Assembly: GCA_034432555.1 (NCBI GenBank)
Contig: DAOUBW010000014.1
Location: forward strand, 198,126-262,125
Reading direction: 5' to 3'
Length of the DNA: 64,000 nucleotides
Source of the DNA: CP2-2F sp034432555
Lineage (GTDB): Bacteria; Chloroflexota; Anaerolineae; Aggregatilineales; UBA2796
Made by a program: the position numbers and the translations under genes. The notes under the pieces are model-generated. The model was not told where the DNA came from. It was given only the letters and a program-made list of their open reading frames with translations, and made no database searches. This document shows positions 8,745-17,382 of this stretch, piece after piece (positions within the stretch are counted from its first letter, which is position 1; each line of letters begins with the position of its first letter).

Positions 8745-8766
8745 TTTGTGCGTTTTGTCACACAAA
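8745..8766. promoter_or_regulatory. Inverted repeat upstream of cydAB, possible redox-regulator operator
   Basis: TTTGTG (8745-8750), ten bases, then CACAAA (8761-8766) form a perfect 6-base inverted repeat. An overlapping reading, TTGTG-N8-CACAC, is one base from the TTGTG-N8-CACAA pattern bound by Rex, the NADH-sensing repressor that often controls cydAB. It lies ~100 bases before the cydA start. The palindrome is seen; the Rex assignment is inference, and no rex gene lies in the window. Confidence 0.4.
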
Positions 8767-8862
8767 AATACTGACAGCTATCACCTGATAAAAAAGCCTG
8801 TGCGATCTACGCTTTCTCCATAACCCGATTTTATACAGATTCGGTCATATTGGAGGTTAGGC

Positions 8863-10281
8863 GTGGACGCTCTCTCCCTAGCGCGGCTGCAATTCGCCGT
8901 CACAACCGTTTACCACTTCTTCTTTGTGCCGCTCACCATTGGGCTTTCGATTTTGGTTGCCGTCATGCAGACGATTTACTATCGCACGGGCAACGAACTC
9001 TACAAGCGCATGACGAAATTTTGGGGCAAGCTGTTCATCATTAATTTTGCGCTGGGCGTCGTCACGGGCATTGTGCAAGAATTCCAATTCGGCATGAATT
9101 GGTCAGAGTATGCACGTTTCACGGGCGATATTTTCGGCGCGCCGCTGGCAATCGAAGCGCTCCTGGCGTTCTTCATTGAGTCCACCTTCTTAGGAGTCTG
9201 GATTTTTGGCTGGGATCGGCTCAAAAAAGGCGTGCATCTCGCCTCAATTTGGCTAGTCGCGCTTGCCTCGAATATCTCTGCCTTGTGGATTTTGATCGCC
9301 AACTCGTTCATGCAGGAGCCTGTCGGCTACGCGCTCAAGATGGTCACTCTACCCGATGGCAGCCAGACGCAGCGCGTAGTGATGACTGACTTTTTCGCCC
9401 TGCTGACCAACCCGAACGTCTGGGTGCAATTTCCGCACGTCTTTTTTGCGGGCTTGCTCACAGCAGCCTTTTTCATGATGGGCATTAGCGGCTGGCATTT
9501 GTGGCGGCGCACCAAGAATCATGAGTTCTTCATGCGCTCGTTCCATATTGGCGTGGTGGTGGCAGCCGTTGCGAGCATTATGGTTGCCTTGAATGGGCAT
9601 TCCCAAGCCCAGCACATGATCAAGAGCCAGCCCATGAAGATGGCAGCCGCAGAGGCGCTGTGGGATAGTGAAGACCCTGCCTCGTTCTCGATCCTCACCA
9701 TTGGCGATGAACCCGGTCGCCGTGATGTGTTCGCCATTCGCATCCCTGCCCTGCTCAGTATCCTTGCCTATAACGTGCCAAATGGCGAAGTGAAGGGCAT
9801 CAACCAGCTTCAGAAAGAGTACGAAGAAAAGTACGGCGCTGGCGACTATGTGCCGCCGGTCGCCTTCACCTATTGGACGTTCCGTGCGATGGTTGGAGGC
9901 GGCATGTTGATGATCCTGATCGCGTGGTTTGCGTTGTTCCGCGTGATGCAGCAGCGCTTGGAGCATACCCGCTGGCTGCTGCGGATTCTGCCGTATGCCA
10001 TTGTGCTGCCCTATGCTTCGAACACTGCCGGCTGGCTGATGACCGAAGTTGGACGGCAGCCGTGGATCGTCTTTGGTTTGCAGCGCACAGCCGATGCCGT
10101 TTCGCCCAACGTAACGGCAGAGATGGTGCTGCTCTCGCTCGTGCTGTTTACTGCAATCTACGGCGTGCTGATGGCAGTCGATATTTTCCTGCTTAACAAG
10201 TTCGCCAAAGACGAAACGCAGTTGGAAGGCGGCATTTTGCCGGAGCCGCGCAGCGAACCTGAAGTAGCCGTTAGTTTCTAG
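8863..10281 (+). CDS. cydA: Cytochrome bd ubiquinol oxidase subunit I
   Basis: A 472-residue, roughly nine-helix quinol oxidase subunit that carries the haems b558, b595 and d and reduces O2 at the cytoplasmic membrane. Seen here: the His ligand region RLQFAVTTVYHFFFVPLTIG (His18), the acidic pair in EALLAFFIESTFLG, the second His in FPHVFFAG, and the diagnostic GRQPW motif (TEVGRQPWIVFG). The quinol (Q) loop after residue ~250 is the short type. Start is GTG 8863 with TGGAGG 7-12 bases upstream. cydB follows after 29 bases, so they form an operon. A TTTGTG/CACAAA palindrome upstream may give redox control. Confidence 0.97.
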   Translation: MDALSLARLQFAVTTVYHFFFVPLTIGLSILVAVMQTIYYRTGNELYKRMTKFWGKLFIINFALGVVTGIVQEFQFGMNWSEYARFTGDIFGAPLAIEALLAFFIESTFLGVWIFGWDRLKKGVHLASIWLVALASNISALWILIANSFMQEPVGYALKMVTLPDGSQTQRVVMTDFFALLTNPNVWVQFPHVFFAGLLTAAFFMMGISGWHLWRRTKNHEFFMRSFHIGVVVAAVASIMVALNGHSQAQHMIKSQPMKMAAAEALWDSEDPASFSILTIGDEPGRRDVFAIRIPALLSILAYNVPNGEVKGINQLQKEYEEKYGAGDYVPPVAFTYWTFRAMVGGGMLMILIAWFALFRVMQQRLEHTRWLLRILPYAIVLPYASNTAGWLMTEVGRQPWIVFGLQRTADAVSPNVTAEMVLLSLVLFTAIYGVLMAVDIFLLNKFAKDETQLEGGILPEPRSEPEVAVSF

Positions 10282-10310
10282 GCATCCTGAAAGGCTTAAG
10301 GTGGTATATC

Positions 10311-11330
10311 ATGAACTTCGACTTGAACAGCCTCTGGTTTGTGCTTATAGCAATCTTATTCGTCGGCTTCTTCGTGCTGGAAGGCTTTGATTATGGCGTT
10401 GGCATTCTGCTGCCCTTCTTAGGGCGCGATGACCGCGAACGGCGCGTGATCATCAACACCATCGGACCACACTGGGACGGCAATGAGGTATGGATGATCA
10501 CGGCGGGCGGCGCGATCTTCGCAGCCTTTCCGCAGTGGTATGCCACCATGTTCAGCGGCTTCTACCTTGCCCTTGTGGTGATGTTGGTGGCGCTCATCGT
10601 GCGCGGCGTAGCCTTCGAGTTCCGCAGCAAGCACGATAATCCGCGTTGGCGTGCGGTGTGGGATGGCGCAATTTTCTTCGGCAGCCTGATCCCGGCGATT
10701 TTATGGGGTGTGGCGCTCAGCAATATCGCTCGCGGCGTGCCAATTGGTGGCAGCATGATGTTTGAAGGCACTTTCTTCGATCTCGTCAGCCCGTATTCGC
10801 TGCTGGCGGGCGTGGCAAGCCTGCTGATTTTCACCTTGCACGGCGCGATCTTCCTCAACCTGAAGGCGAGTGGTGTGGTTGCCGAGCGCGCCCTAGCGAC
10901 TGCCAAACGGTTGTGGCTGCCTGCTATCGTCATCATTGGCGGCTTTGTGGTGTGGAGCTACGCCAGCACTGATATTTTCACGCGCTTGGGCGTTAATCCG
11001 GGTGTTCCGCCAATTGTTGCCGTCCTCGCCATGCTCTCGATTGGCTTCTTCATCCGCGAAAAGCAAATGGGCTGGGCGTTCATCGCCTCAATGGTCGCTA
11101 TTGCGCTCTCAGTGGTGACAGTCTTCAGCGGCTTGTATCCGCGTGTGCTGCCTTCCAGCCTCAGCGCTGATTTCAGCCTGACAATCTACAACGCTGCCGC
11201 CAGCGACTACACGCTGACCATCATGAGCATCGTCGCAATTTTGCTGGTGCCGATAGTCTTGGGCTACCAAGCCTGGAGCTACTGGGTCTTCCGCAAGCGC
11301 CTTGAGCGCACCGATCATCTTGAATACTGA
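10311..11330 (+). CDS. cydB: Cytochrome bd ubiquinol oxidase subunit II
   Basis: A 339-residue membrane partner of CydA with about eight helices. The N-terminus has the family signature FVLEGFDYGVGILLPFLGRD, followed by NTIGPHWDGNEVWMITAGGA and AFPQWYATMFSGFYLAL, which are nearly invariant in CydB. It stabilises the haem-bearing subunit and completes the bd oxidase used at low oxygen. The length is that of the CydB family (~330-380). It sits 29 bases after cydA and is followed by a 12-base-pair hairpin that probably ends the transcript. No cydX or cydDC genes are visible. Confidence 0.97.
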   Translation: MNFDLNSLWFVLIAILFVGFFVLEGFDYGVGILLPFLGRDDRERRVIINTIGPHWDGNEVWMITAGGAIFAAFPQWYATMFSGFYLALVVMLVALIVRGVAFEFRSKHDNPRWRAVWDGAIFFGSLIPAILWGVALSNIARGVPIGGSMMFEGTFFDLVSPYSLLAGVASLLIFTLHGAIFLNLKASGVVAERALATAKRLWLPAIVIIGGFVVWSYASTDIFTRLGVNPGVPPIVAVLAMLSIGFFIREKQMGWAFIASMVAIALSVVTVFSGLYPRVLPSSLSADFSLTIYNAAASDYTLTIMSIVAILLVPIVLGYQAWSYWVFRKRLERTDHLEY

Positions 11331-11360
11331 TCACACGCACGCTCCCTAAATGTGTTTCAG

Positions 11361-11392
11361 CAAGCTGCACCGCAGTGCTTCGGTGCAGTTTG
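11361..11392 (+). terminator. Hairpin downstream of cydAB
   Basis: CAAGCTGCACCG (11361-11372) pairs with CGGTGCAGTTTG (11381-11392) over 12 positions with one G-T pair and an 8-base loop. It begins 30 bases after the cydB stop and is followed by TGCGTTT. The stem is strong but the T run is weak, so a terminator is likely but not certain. Confidence 0.65.
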
Positions 11393-11618
11393 CGTTTGGC
11401 GCAAAATTCACTTGCCCCTTTTGTTTCAAACCAACCCTTGAAGGACAATTGCCCCACAGCCGACCAACAGGCAAGATTCGCGTCAAAACAAGCGTTCTAT
11501 GCCGATAAAAACGGCGTAAATATGTTAGAATACCGCTTGCTTTCGCCTAAAATTCATGCTAGAGTACATACAGCAATCATTCTGAATCATCCCGCACACT
11601 GTATAAATAGGTGTACCC

Positions 11619-12305
11619 ATGCCCGAAAAGATACTTGTTGTTGACGATGACGAAACAACTGTACAACTGATCAGTATTCTGCTGGAACGCCGCGGCTACG
11701 AGGTGATCAAAGCCTATCGCGCTGAGGATGGTTTGCGAAAAGCCTACCGCGCACACCCCGACTTAGTGCTGCTGGATGTGATGATGCCTGATATGGATGG
11801 CTGGGAAGTCTGCCGCCGCCTCCGCGAACTTTCCGATGTGCCGATTGTATTCATCACGGCGCGCAGCGAAATCCGCGATGTGGTGAAGGGCTTGGAGATG
11901 GGCGCGGATGATTACGTCATCAAGCCGTATGACAATGATGAGTTGGTGGCGCGGGTGCGCGCTCATTTGCGGCGTTCGCCGGGACCTGCCATCTCAGAGG
12001 AATTGGTCTTTGACGGTGGGCAGTTCCGCGTTAACTTCCTCAACCGTGAGGTAAAGGTGAAAAGCCGCGTCATCCACCTGACGCCCAAAGAGTTTAACCT
12101 GCTGGGCGTGCTGGTGCGGAATGCGGGGCGCGTCATCACGCGCACCGATTTGGTGAAAGAGGCGTGGGGACCTGAATACGCGGATGCCATTGACAGTCTG
12201 AAGCTCTATATTCACTATTTGCGTCAGAAGATCGAGGCGGATCCGCAGCGCCCTGAGTACATCCTGACCTCACGCGGGGTAGGTTACCGTTTCGCCAGCC
12301 ATTAG
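11619..12305 (+). CDS. OmpR/PhoB-family response regulator
   Basis: A 228-residue two-domain DNA-binding regulator. The receiver domain (residues 1-~120) has the acidic pocket in ILVVDDDE, the phospho-acceptor Asp in DLVLLDVMMPDMDG, the switch Thr/Ser in IVFITARS and Lys in ADDYVIKPYD. The C-terminal winged helix has HLTPKEFNLLGVLVRNAGRV and an end typical of OmpR (IDSLKLYIHYLRQKIE, ILTSRGVGYRF). No histidine kinase is adjacent; its partner is probably elsewhere. It follows the cydAB terminator after a 226-base gap, so it has its own promoter. Its targets are unknown. Confidence 0.95.
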   Translation: MPEKILVVDDDETTVQLISILLERRGYEVIKAYRAEDGLRKAYRAHPDLVLLDVMMPDMDGWEVCRRLRELSDVPIVFITARSEIRDVVKGLEMGADDYVIKPYDNDELVARVRAHLRRSPGPAISEELVFDGGQFRVNFLNREVKVKSRVIHLTPKEFNLLGVLVRNAGRVITRTDLVKEAWGPEYADAIDSLKLYIHYLRQKIEADPQRPEYILTSRGVGYRFASH

Positions 12306-12340
12306 GGCAGGGACGACACTAACTGTTGGGCAGATCAGAT

Positions 12341-12410
12341 TTACCCCTATCCCTAGCCCTTTCCCCGCACGCGACGAAAGGGAATCGGAAGTGGACTTAG
12401 GGTGGGGTAA
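12341..12410. repeat. 70-base palindromic repeat element, copy B
   Basis: The element is bounded by perfect 7-base inverted ends, TTACCCC (12341-12347) and GGGGTAA (12404-12410). The similarity of the arms continues inward (TATCCCTAG against CTTAGGGT). A nested stem CCCTTTC/GAAAGGG forms the centre. The core resembles the sequence at 7947-7982. It lies between a response-regulator gene and a glycosyltransferase gene. It looks like a dispersed non-coding repeat of the small MITE or REP kind. No target-site duplication was evident. Confidence 0.55.
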
Positions 12411-12482
12411 AGACCGCTCGCTTTGCACAGTTACAGCGCAGCACATGGCAATTTCTAAGAAAGCACTGGTTAAGCGCAGCAC

Positions 12483-13511
12483 ATGAGCCTCTCTCAGCAG
12501 CCCCTCGTCAGCGTGATTATGCCCGTTCGCAACGAGGCAGACTTCATCGCCCGCAGCTTGGGCGCCGTGCTGAGCCAAGATTACCCGCCTGAGCGCATGG
12601 AGATCATCATCGCCGATGGCATGTCCACCGATGGCACACGCGCCGAGATTGCGCGCCTTGCCGCGCAGCATCCGCATATCCCGATCAGCGTCATAGATAA
12701 TCCGCGCCAAATTGTGCCAACCGGCATGAACCTCGCCTATAAGCAGGCAAAGGGCGAGATTATCGTGCGGGTGGATGGTCACTGCGAGATTGCGCCGAAC
12801 TACCTTTCAGAGTGTGTGGCACAGTTGCTCAGCGGTGCGGCGGATGGCGTTGGCGGTCCGATTGAGACAATCGGGCAGACGCCCTACAGCCAAAGCATCG
12901 CACTGGCAATGAGCAGCACATTTGGCGTAGGTGGCTCTGCCTTCCGCACCGTGAAGGACAAGGCGCTCTACACAGATACGATTGCCTTTCCCGCCTACCG
13001 CCGCGATGTGATTGAGCGCGGTGGCGGCTACGACGAACAGCTCACCCGCAATCAGGATGACGAATATAACTATCGGCTGCGCGGGCTTGGCTTTCGCCTG
13101 CTGCTGACGCCTAAAATCCGTTCGCGCTATTTCAGCCGTGCCACGCTGCGCCGCGTATGGCGGCAGTACTATCAGTATGGCTTTTATAAGGTGCGCGTGC
13201 TGCAAAAGCACCCACGCCAAATGAGCCTACGTCAATTTGTGCCGCCGTTCTTTGTGGCAGCCCTGATCCTCGGCAGCGCCCTTGCCCTGCTCAGCCCGTT
13301 CTTTCTGGCGCTGTGGCTGCTGTTGATTATCGCTTATGCGGCGGCAAACATCGGTGCGTCGGTATTGCTGGCGGCGCAGCACGGCTGGCAGCATCTGCCG
13401 CGCCTGCCGCTGATCTTCGCGGCACTGCACCTTAGCTATGGGCTTGGCTTCTGGCACGGCATGATTCATTTTGCCCGTCGCTGGCAAGATCGCGGCACAC
13501 AGCCCACCTAA
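12483..13511 (+). CDS. Family 2 glycosyltransferase (exopolysaccharide type)
   Basis: A 342-residue GT2 enzyme. The GT-A domain has VSVIMPVRNEADFIARSLGA at the start, IIIADGMSTDGT and the metal-binding Asp region GEIIVRVDGHCEI. A later NQDDEYNYRLRGLG corresponds to the catalytic-base ED/DD motif, followed by a Q/RxxRW-like YYQYGFYKVRVL segment. The C-terminal ~90 residues contain two hydrophobic helices (PPFFVAALILGSALALL and LALWLLLIIAYAAANIG), anchoring it at the membrane. It resembles succinoglycan ExoA-type transferases that extend a lipid-linked glycan. It is the first gene of the glycan cluster running to ~21.9 kb. ATG 12483 is preceded only by a weak ribosome site. Confidence 0.9.
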   Translation: MSLSQQPLVSVIMPVRNEADFIARSLGAVLSQDYPPERMEIIIADGMSTDGTRAEIARLAAQHPHIPISVIDNPRQIVPTGMNLAYKQAKGEIIVRVDGHCEIAPNYLSECVAQLLSGAADGVGGPIETIGQTPYSQSIALAMSSTFGVGGSAFRTVKDKALYTDTIAFPAYRRDVIERGGGYDEQLTRNQDDEYNYRLRGLGFRLLLTPKIRSRYFSRATLRRVWRQYYQYGFYKVRVLQKHPRQMSLRQFVPPFFVAALILGSALALLSPFFLALWLLLIIAYAAANIGASVLLAAQHGWQHLPRLPLIFAALHLSYGLGFWHGMIHFARRWQDRGTQPT

Positions 13512-13577
13512 CCGATTTCCAGCCTCACCATTGCGCCCATTTTCGAGTATGATAAGGTGAGCAAGGTGAGGCACGCT

Positions 13578-15329
13578 ATGAATCAATGGCAGCGCACAGC
13601 AGGATTTTTCGCCTTCGCGGCGTGTTTTGGCGCACTCTGGCTGATGGCAGCCTTTGCCGCGCCGAGTATGCTCCACGCCCAACCTGACTTGACCGCTGCA
13701 CGCCAAACGCTTGACTCAATCATCAACCCGCGCCTAACGCTCACCGCACGCGAACGCAGCCTTGCCAGCCTGACCGCCGCCTACCTGCTCAGCCCGACCT
13801 TTGGTGCGCGCACCGAACAGGCGCGCCAAACGGCTGCTGCGCTCTTTACACAAACTGCCCTTGCGCCAACCTCCACGCCAAGCGCTTCCCCTAACCCGTC
13901 ACAGCAGTACGAGACCGTCGTTGCCAACGTTGCAGAACGCCTGACCCAAACCGCCGACACACAGTTTAGGCTGACAGGCACAGCTGCTTTCCAAAGCACG
14001 GTGGACGCACTTTTCTACAGCACGCTGGGCATAACGCTGACGCCCAGCGGCACGCCGCCGCCCACCTCTGCCCTGCTGCTGGATGCCACCGCCCAATATG
14101 CGACGCTGCTGGCGAACGTTGAACTGCGCCTGACCGAGATCGGCGCTGCGACTGCCACCCTGAACGCGCAAGCCACCTTTGATGCAATCTTGATGCAGAC
14201 GCTTGGCTTCACACCGACACCAAACCCAATCCAGCTTCAAGCCACCCTCGATGCGCGCATTAGCGATCTGTTGACCCAAACCGCGCAGGCGGTGGTTGCC
14301 CAGACCGTCACGCTCGCTTTTGAAGGTACCCTGAACGCCCTGACCGACCGCGGACAAACTGCCACAGCTTCCGCCATTCGGGAACAGTTGGCAGTCGGCT
14401 TTTTGCCCATCAACAGGCGCACCGTCAGCGCCTTGCAAGAGATAGGCTCGCTCTTTGCCCACAGCGCGCCTGCCCTCAGCCTTACCTTTAACGGCTATGG
14501 TGATCAGTTTGCCTCCAGCGGGCTGGATAACACCGTGCGCCTGTTCGACCTGCAAGAGCGCGAGCAGCTTTACCTGTGGCAAGGCATGACCGACCGCCTG
14601 AGCGTGGCAATTAGCACGGATGGCACGCGCATCGCTGCCAGCAGTTCGGATGGCGCCATCCGCCTGTGGGACGCCCGCACGCGCAATGAGATCGCCACTT
14701 TGCAAGGGCATAGCCGCCCTGTGCGGAAGGTGCTGTTTAGCCCGAACAGCCGCCTGCTCGCCTCTGGCGGTGATGACGGCGTAGTGCGCTTGTGGAATGC
14801 TCAAAATGGCGCGCTGATCGCCAGCTTTGGCGAAGATATTTTCCGTGCGCCGATCACCGCGCTCGCCTTTACCTCTAACAATGCGCTGCTGGGCGTTGGC
14901 AGTGCGGATACGCAGTTGGTGCTGTGGGAGGTCAGCAGCCGCGTGCTGATTGCCCAAGTCCGAGACCGTCACCCCATCCTTGATATTGCCTTCAGCCCTG
15001 AGGGCTTGCTCTTGGCGACGGTTGGGCGCTCTAACGCACTCTCGCTCTGGAATGTGATCGGGCTGAGTTTGCGCGCACAGTTGCCTGCCAGCACCGCGAG
15101 CCTGACCAGCGTCGCGCTGAGTGCTGATGGCGGCTTGGTGGCAGCTGGCACACAGGAAGGCTACCTTGTGGTTTGGGACGTGAACACAGGACAGCCGCTT
15201 GCTGTGCAATTGGCGCACACTAGCAGCCTAAACGATCTGGTGTTTGCGCCGGATGGCACGCGCCTGCTGACTTGCGGCAGCGACGGCTTGATCAAGTTTT
15301 GGGGCATTCCCAACGATTTAGGGCAGTGA
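13578..15329 (+). CDS. Secreted WD40 beta-propeller protein with Thr-rich stalk
   Basis: About 583 residues. It has a Sec-type signal peptide (FFAFAACFGALWLMAAFAA, cleavage probably near MLHA/QPD). A Thr/Ala-rich helical region to residue ~270 repeats short units (ERLTQTADTQFRLTGTAAF, LRLTEIGAATATLNAQATF) separated by TP linkers. The C-terminal part has about seven WD40 repeats (NTVRLFDLQE, GAIRLWDART, GVVRLWNAQN, GLIKFWGI). WD40 propellers are protein-binding platforms, and here the signal peptide puts it outside the membrane. Start ATG 13578 has GGTGAGG 6 bases upstream; a GTG 21 bases earlier is less likely. It overlaps the kinase gene by one base. A paralogue lies at 21848-23722 in the opposite orientation. 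Confidence 0.88.
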   Translation: MNQWQRTAGFFAFAACFGALWLMAAFAAPSMLHAQPDLTAARQTLDSIINPRLTLTARERSLASLTAAYLLSPTFGARTEQARQTAAALFTQTALAPTSTPSASPNPSQQYETVVANVAERLTQTADTQFRLTGTAAFQSTVDALFYSTLGITLTPSGTPPPTSALLLDATAQYATLLANVELRLTEIGAATATLNAQATFDAILMQTLGFTPTPNPIQLQATLDARISDLLTQTAQAVVAQTVTLAFEGTLNALTDRGQTATASAIREQLAVGFLPINRRTVSALQEIGSLFAHSAPALSLTFNGYGDQFASSGLDNTVRLFDLQEREQLYLWQGMTDRLSVAISTDGTRIAASSSDGAIRLWDARTRNEIATLQGHSRPVRKVLFSPNSRLLASGGDDGVVRLWNAQNGALIASFGEDIFRAPITALAFTSNNALLGVGSADTQLVLWEVSSRVLIAQVRDRHPILDIAFSPEGLLLATVGRSNALSLWNVIGLSLRAQLPASTASLTSVALSADGGLVAAGTQEGYLVVWDVNTGQPLAVQLAHTSSLNDLVFAPDGTRLLTCGSDGLIKFWGIPNDLGQ

Positions 15330-17020
15330 TGATGAGCCGTTTCCTTCGGCGTTGGGCAATCTTGATCGGTGTGGTGAGCGCCTTGGCAGGTGCGGCAGCC
15401 TACGCCTTTGTACAGAGCCAGCCACCGCGCTACCGTGCAGCAGCCGTGCTGCAAATTGGCGGCTATATGGCGCTCACCAACCCTGATCCACAGATGATCC
15501 GTTCAGCGGCAACCTTCGCCCAAACTTACATCGCCCGCTTGCAAACCGAAGACGTGCTAAGCGCTATTCAGGCGCAGCACGCGCCCGACCTTTCCCTTGA
15601 AGCACTTCGCAGTGCCTTCAGCGCCACCTTTGCCGAAGGCACTTCGCTGCTGAGCCTAAGCGTGCTTGACGGCGACCCTGAACGCGCCGCCGCACTTGCC
15701 AACGCATTCGCCGATCAGATCACGGCGATCAGCCCTTCGGAGCGCTTGGCGTTCCAAGAAGAACAGCTTGGCTACCTGCAAGCCGAACTGCGCCGCCTGC
15801 AAACACGCCTGAGCCGCGCCAGCCAAGAGTTGGAAGTGATCGATCTGAACATGACTCAGCCCAATCTTTCGGCAGAGGATCGAAGCGTTCTGTTTGCGCG
15901 CCGCGCCGAACTGACTCAAGAGGTGCAGGCGCTCCAAAGCAGCCTTGCTACACTGCTTGGCACGTTAGAGGCATTCCAAAAGCGCGGTGAGGTGAACACC
16001 GTGCAGCTTGTGGGGCGCGCCCGTCCGCCAAGCGAGCCGATCAGCACGGCGGCAAGCCTGATTGCCCTGTTCGCCGCCCTTATCAGCGGTGGTTTGGTGT
16101 TCGGGTTTGCTCTGATCTTTGAAGGCTTGAACGACGGCGTGCGCGGACTCGATGAGTTGATGCCGATCTTCAACGCGCCGATCCTTGGGCTAATTCCGCC
16201 CTTTGGTCAGAAAGCGGTGTATGCCGATAAGCTGGTGACGTGGCATCAGCCGCGCCTTGCCGCTGCGGAAGCCTATCACGCGCTGCGCTTGAACATCACC
16301 TACCGCTTGATGGCGCTTAATGTGCCTAGCCGTTTATGGGTCATCACCAGCCCAAGCGTTGGGACGGGCAAGAGCGTTACAGCGGCAAACCTTGCGGTGG
16401 CGCTTGCCATGCACGGCGCACGGGTCATCCTGATTGACGCCAATCTGCGGGCGGGCAGCCTACACCACATCTTGGGCGTTGAGAATCACAACGGCTTATC
16501 GAACATTTGGCAGAGTGCTGATCTGGCGCGTGTGTGGCTGCCCATCGGGGATCGGGCGTTGATCTCGAACGATGCCGCCGAAAACGCCTTCCGACAGCGT
16601 GTGCGGCTGTTCCTTTCAGCGCTCATTCAGCCAACCTATGTGCCAAACCTAGAGGTAATCACAGTTGGCGCGCCGCATAGCACGCCTTCAGAGTTGTTGG
16701 CATCGCCACAGATGCACGAATTGGTGCGGCAGCTCATTGTGGAGTATGCTTATGATCTGATCGTGTTCGATACGCCCGCGCTCAGCCAGAGCCGCGACGC
16801 GCTGCTGCTGAGCAAGACCTTTCACGCCAAGCCGCTCTTGGTGCTGGAAGCGGGACGTGCGCGCCGCCGCGCCTTAGCACACGCCGCCCGCCAATTAGCT
16901 GCCTATGGCGCGCCTGCCTTCGGAATCGTCATCAATCGCCACCCAACAGCGCCACCCATTGCACGGCTGCCTTTTAGCACCGCCGCACCTGCTCGGCAGA
17001 TTAGCACATCGAAAGACTAG
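15329..17020 (+). CDS. Wzc-like chain-length determinant / BY-kinase-type ATPase
   Basis: About 563 residues. An N-terminal Wzz-type domain sits between two membrane helices (WAILIGVVSALAGAAAYAF at ~9 and LIALFAALISGGLVFGFAL at ~245) with coiled coil between (RAELTQEVQALQSSLATL). The cytoplasmic CpsD/BY-kinase ATPase has Walker A SVGTGKSVTAAN (Lys ~348), A' RVILIDANLRAG and B YDLIVFDTPAL. Such proteins control polymer length and export of capsule or exopolysaccharide. The tail has no tyrosine cluster, which is where Wzc-type kinases autophosphorylate, so control may differ. The start overlaps the WD40 stop (TGATGATG), with ATG 15329 or 15332 both possible. It lies between a GT2/WD40 pair and the CapD gene. 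Confidence 0.9.
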   Translation: MMSRFLRRWAILIGVVSALAGAAAYAFVQSQPPRYRAAAVLQIGGYMALTNPDPQMIRSAATFAQTYIARLQTEDVLSAIQAQHAPDLSLEALRSAFSATFAEGTSLLSLSVLDGDPERAAALANAFADQITAISPSERLAFQEEQLGYLQAELRRLQTRLSRASQELEVIDLNMTQPNLSAEDRSVLFARRAELTQEVQALQSSLATLLGTLEAFQKRGEVNTVQLVGRARPPSEPISTAASLIALFAALISGGLVFGFALIFEGLNDGVRGLDELMPIFNAPILGLIPPFGQKAVYADKLVTWHQPRLAAAEAYHALRLNITYRLMALNVPSRLWVITSPSVGTGKSVTAANLAVALAMHGARVILIDANLRAGSLHHILGVENHNGLSNIWQSADLARVWLPIGDRALISNDAAENAFRQRVRLFLSALIQPTYVPNLEVITVGAPHSTPSELLASPQMHELVRQLIVEYAYDLIVFDTPALSQSRDALLLSKTFHAKPLLVLEAGRARRRALAHAARQLAAYGAPAFGIVINRHPTAPPIARLPFSTAAPARQISTSKD

Positions 17021-17382
17021 CGGATTAGCGCAGCTGAGAGCGCCACCGCTGCCCATTCCACTTGTTAAGATGCTGACAAGGCTTGTTGAAATTATTTAAT
17101 AGTTTTATAATACATTATCACCATAAAATTTGCGCTTTGAACAAAGTGCAGTACACTTAGGAAAAGCGAACCGTTAGCCTACGCAGGCTTTCCCTAGCAG
17201 GTGTCAACACGTACACTATATTTGTGAGGAATGCACTGAGCATTTAAGCCCTTAACGCATTCTAAGCCAACAACGCGAAAAATTCTGCGCTGCCAATAAG
17301 ATTTTCTGATTATCCTCTCAATGTTCTAGCAGTCATTGCAGTCTATTGCAATGTGGATAGACAGCAACAAGGATAGGCGCTT
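17021..17382 (+). other. Long AT-richer intergenic leader before the CapD-like gene
   Basis: This 362-base gap holds a good promoter (17083-17111) and then ~265 bases of leader. The leader contains hairpins such as AGCCT-ACGC-AGGCT (17176-17189), nested in a GGAAA/TTTCC stem, and a repeat-like stretch near 17335-17355 (CATTGCAGTCTATTGCAATG). I find no open frame worth calling and no riboswitch class I can name. Composition is lower in GC than the flanking genes. Confidence 0.5.
17083..17111 (+). promoter_or_regulatory. Sigma-70-type promoter upstream of the CapD-like gene
   Basis: TTGTTG (17083-17088), a 17-base spacer and a perfect TATAAT (17106-17111). Transcription would begin near 17118, leaving an untranslated leader of about 265 bases before ATG 17383. 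Spacing and boxes fit a housekeeping promoter; activity is inferred. Confidence 0.6.

Noticed and set aside
13899..15218. Long open frame (~440 codons) on the minus strand opposite the WD40 gene
   Set aside because: The plus strand has a signal peptide, WD40 repeats and a ribosome site. The reverse frame has Gln/Arg/Ala-rich, domain-free sequence typical of antisense to GC-rich genes.
17176..17230. Leader hairpins that look superficially like a cyclic-di-GMP riboswitch
   Set aside because: The conserved core bases of that class are not present, so no riboswitch is claimed.
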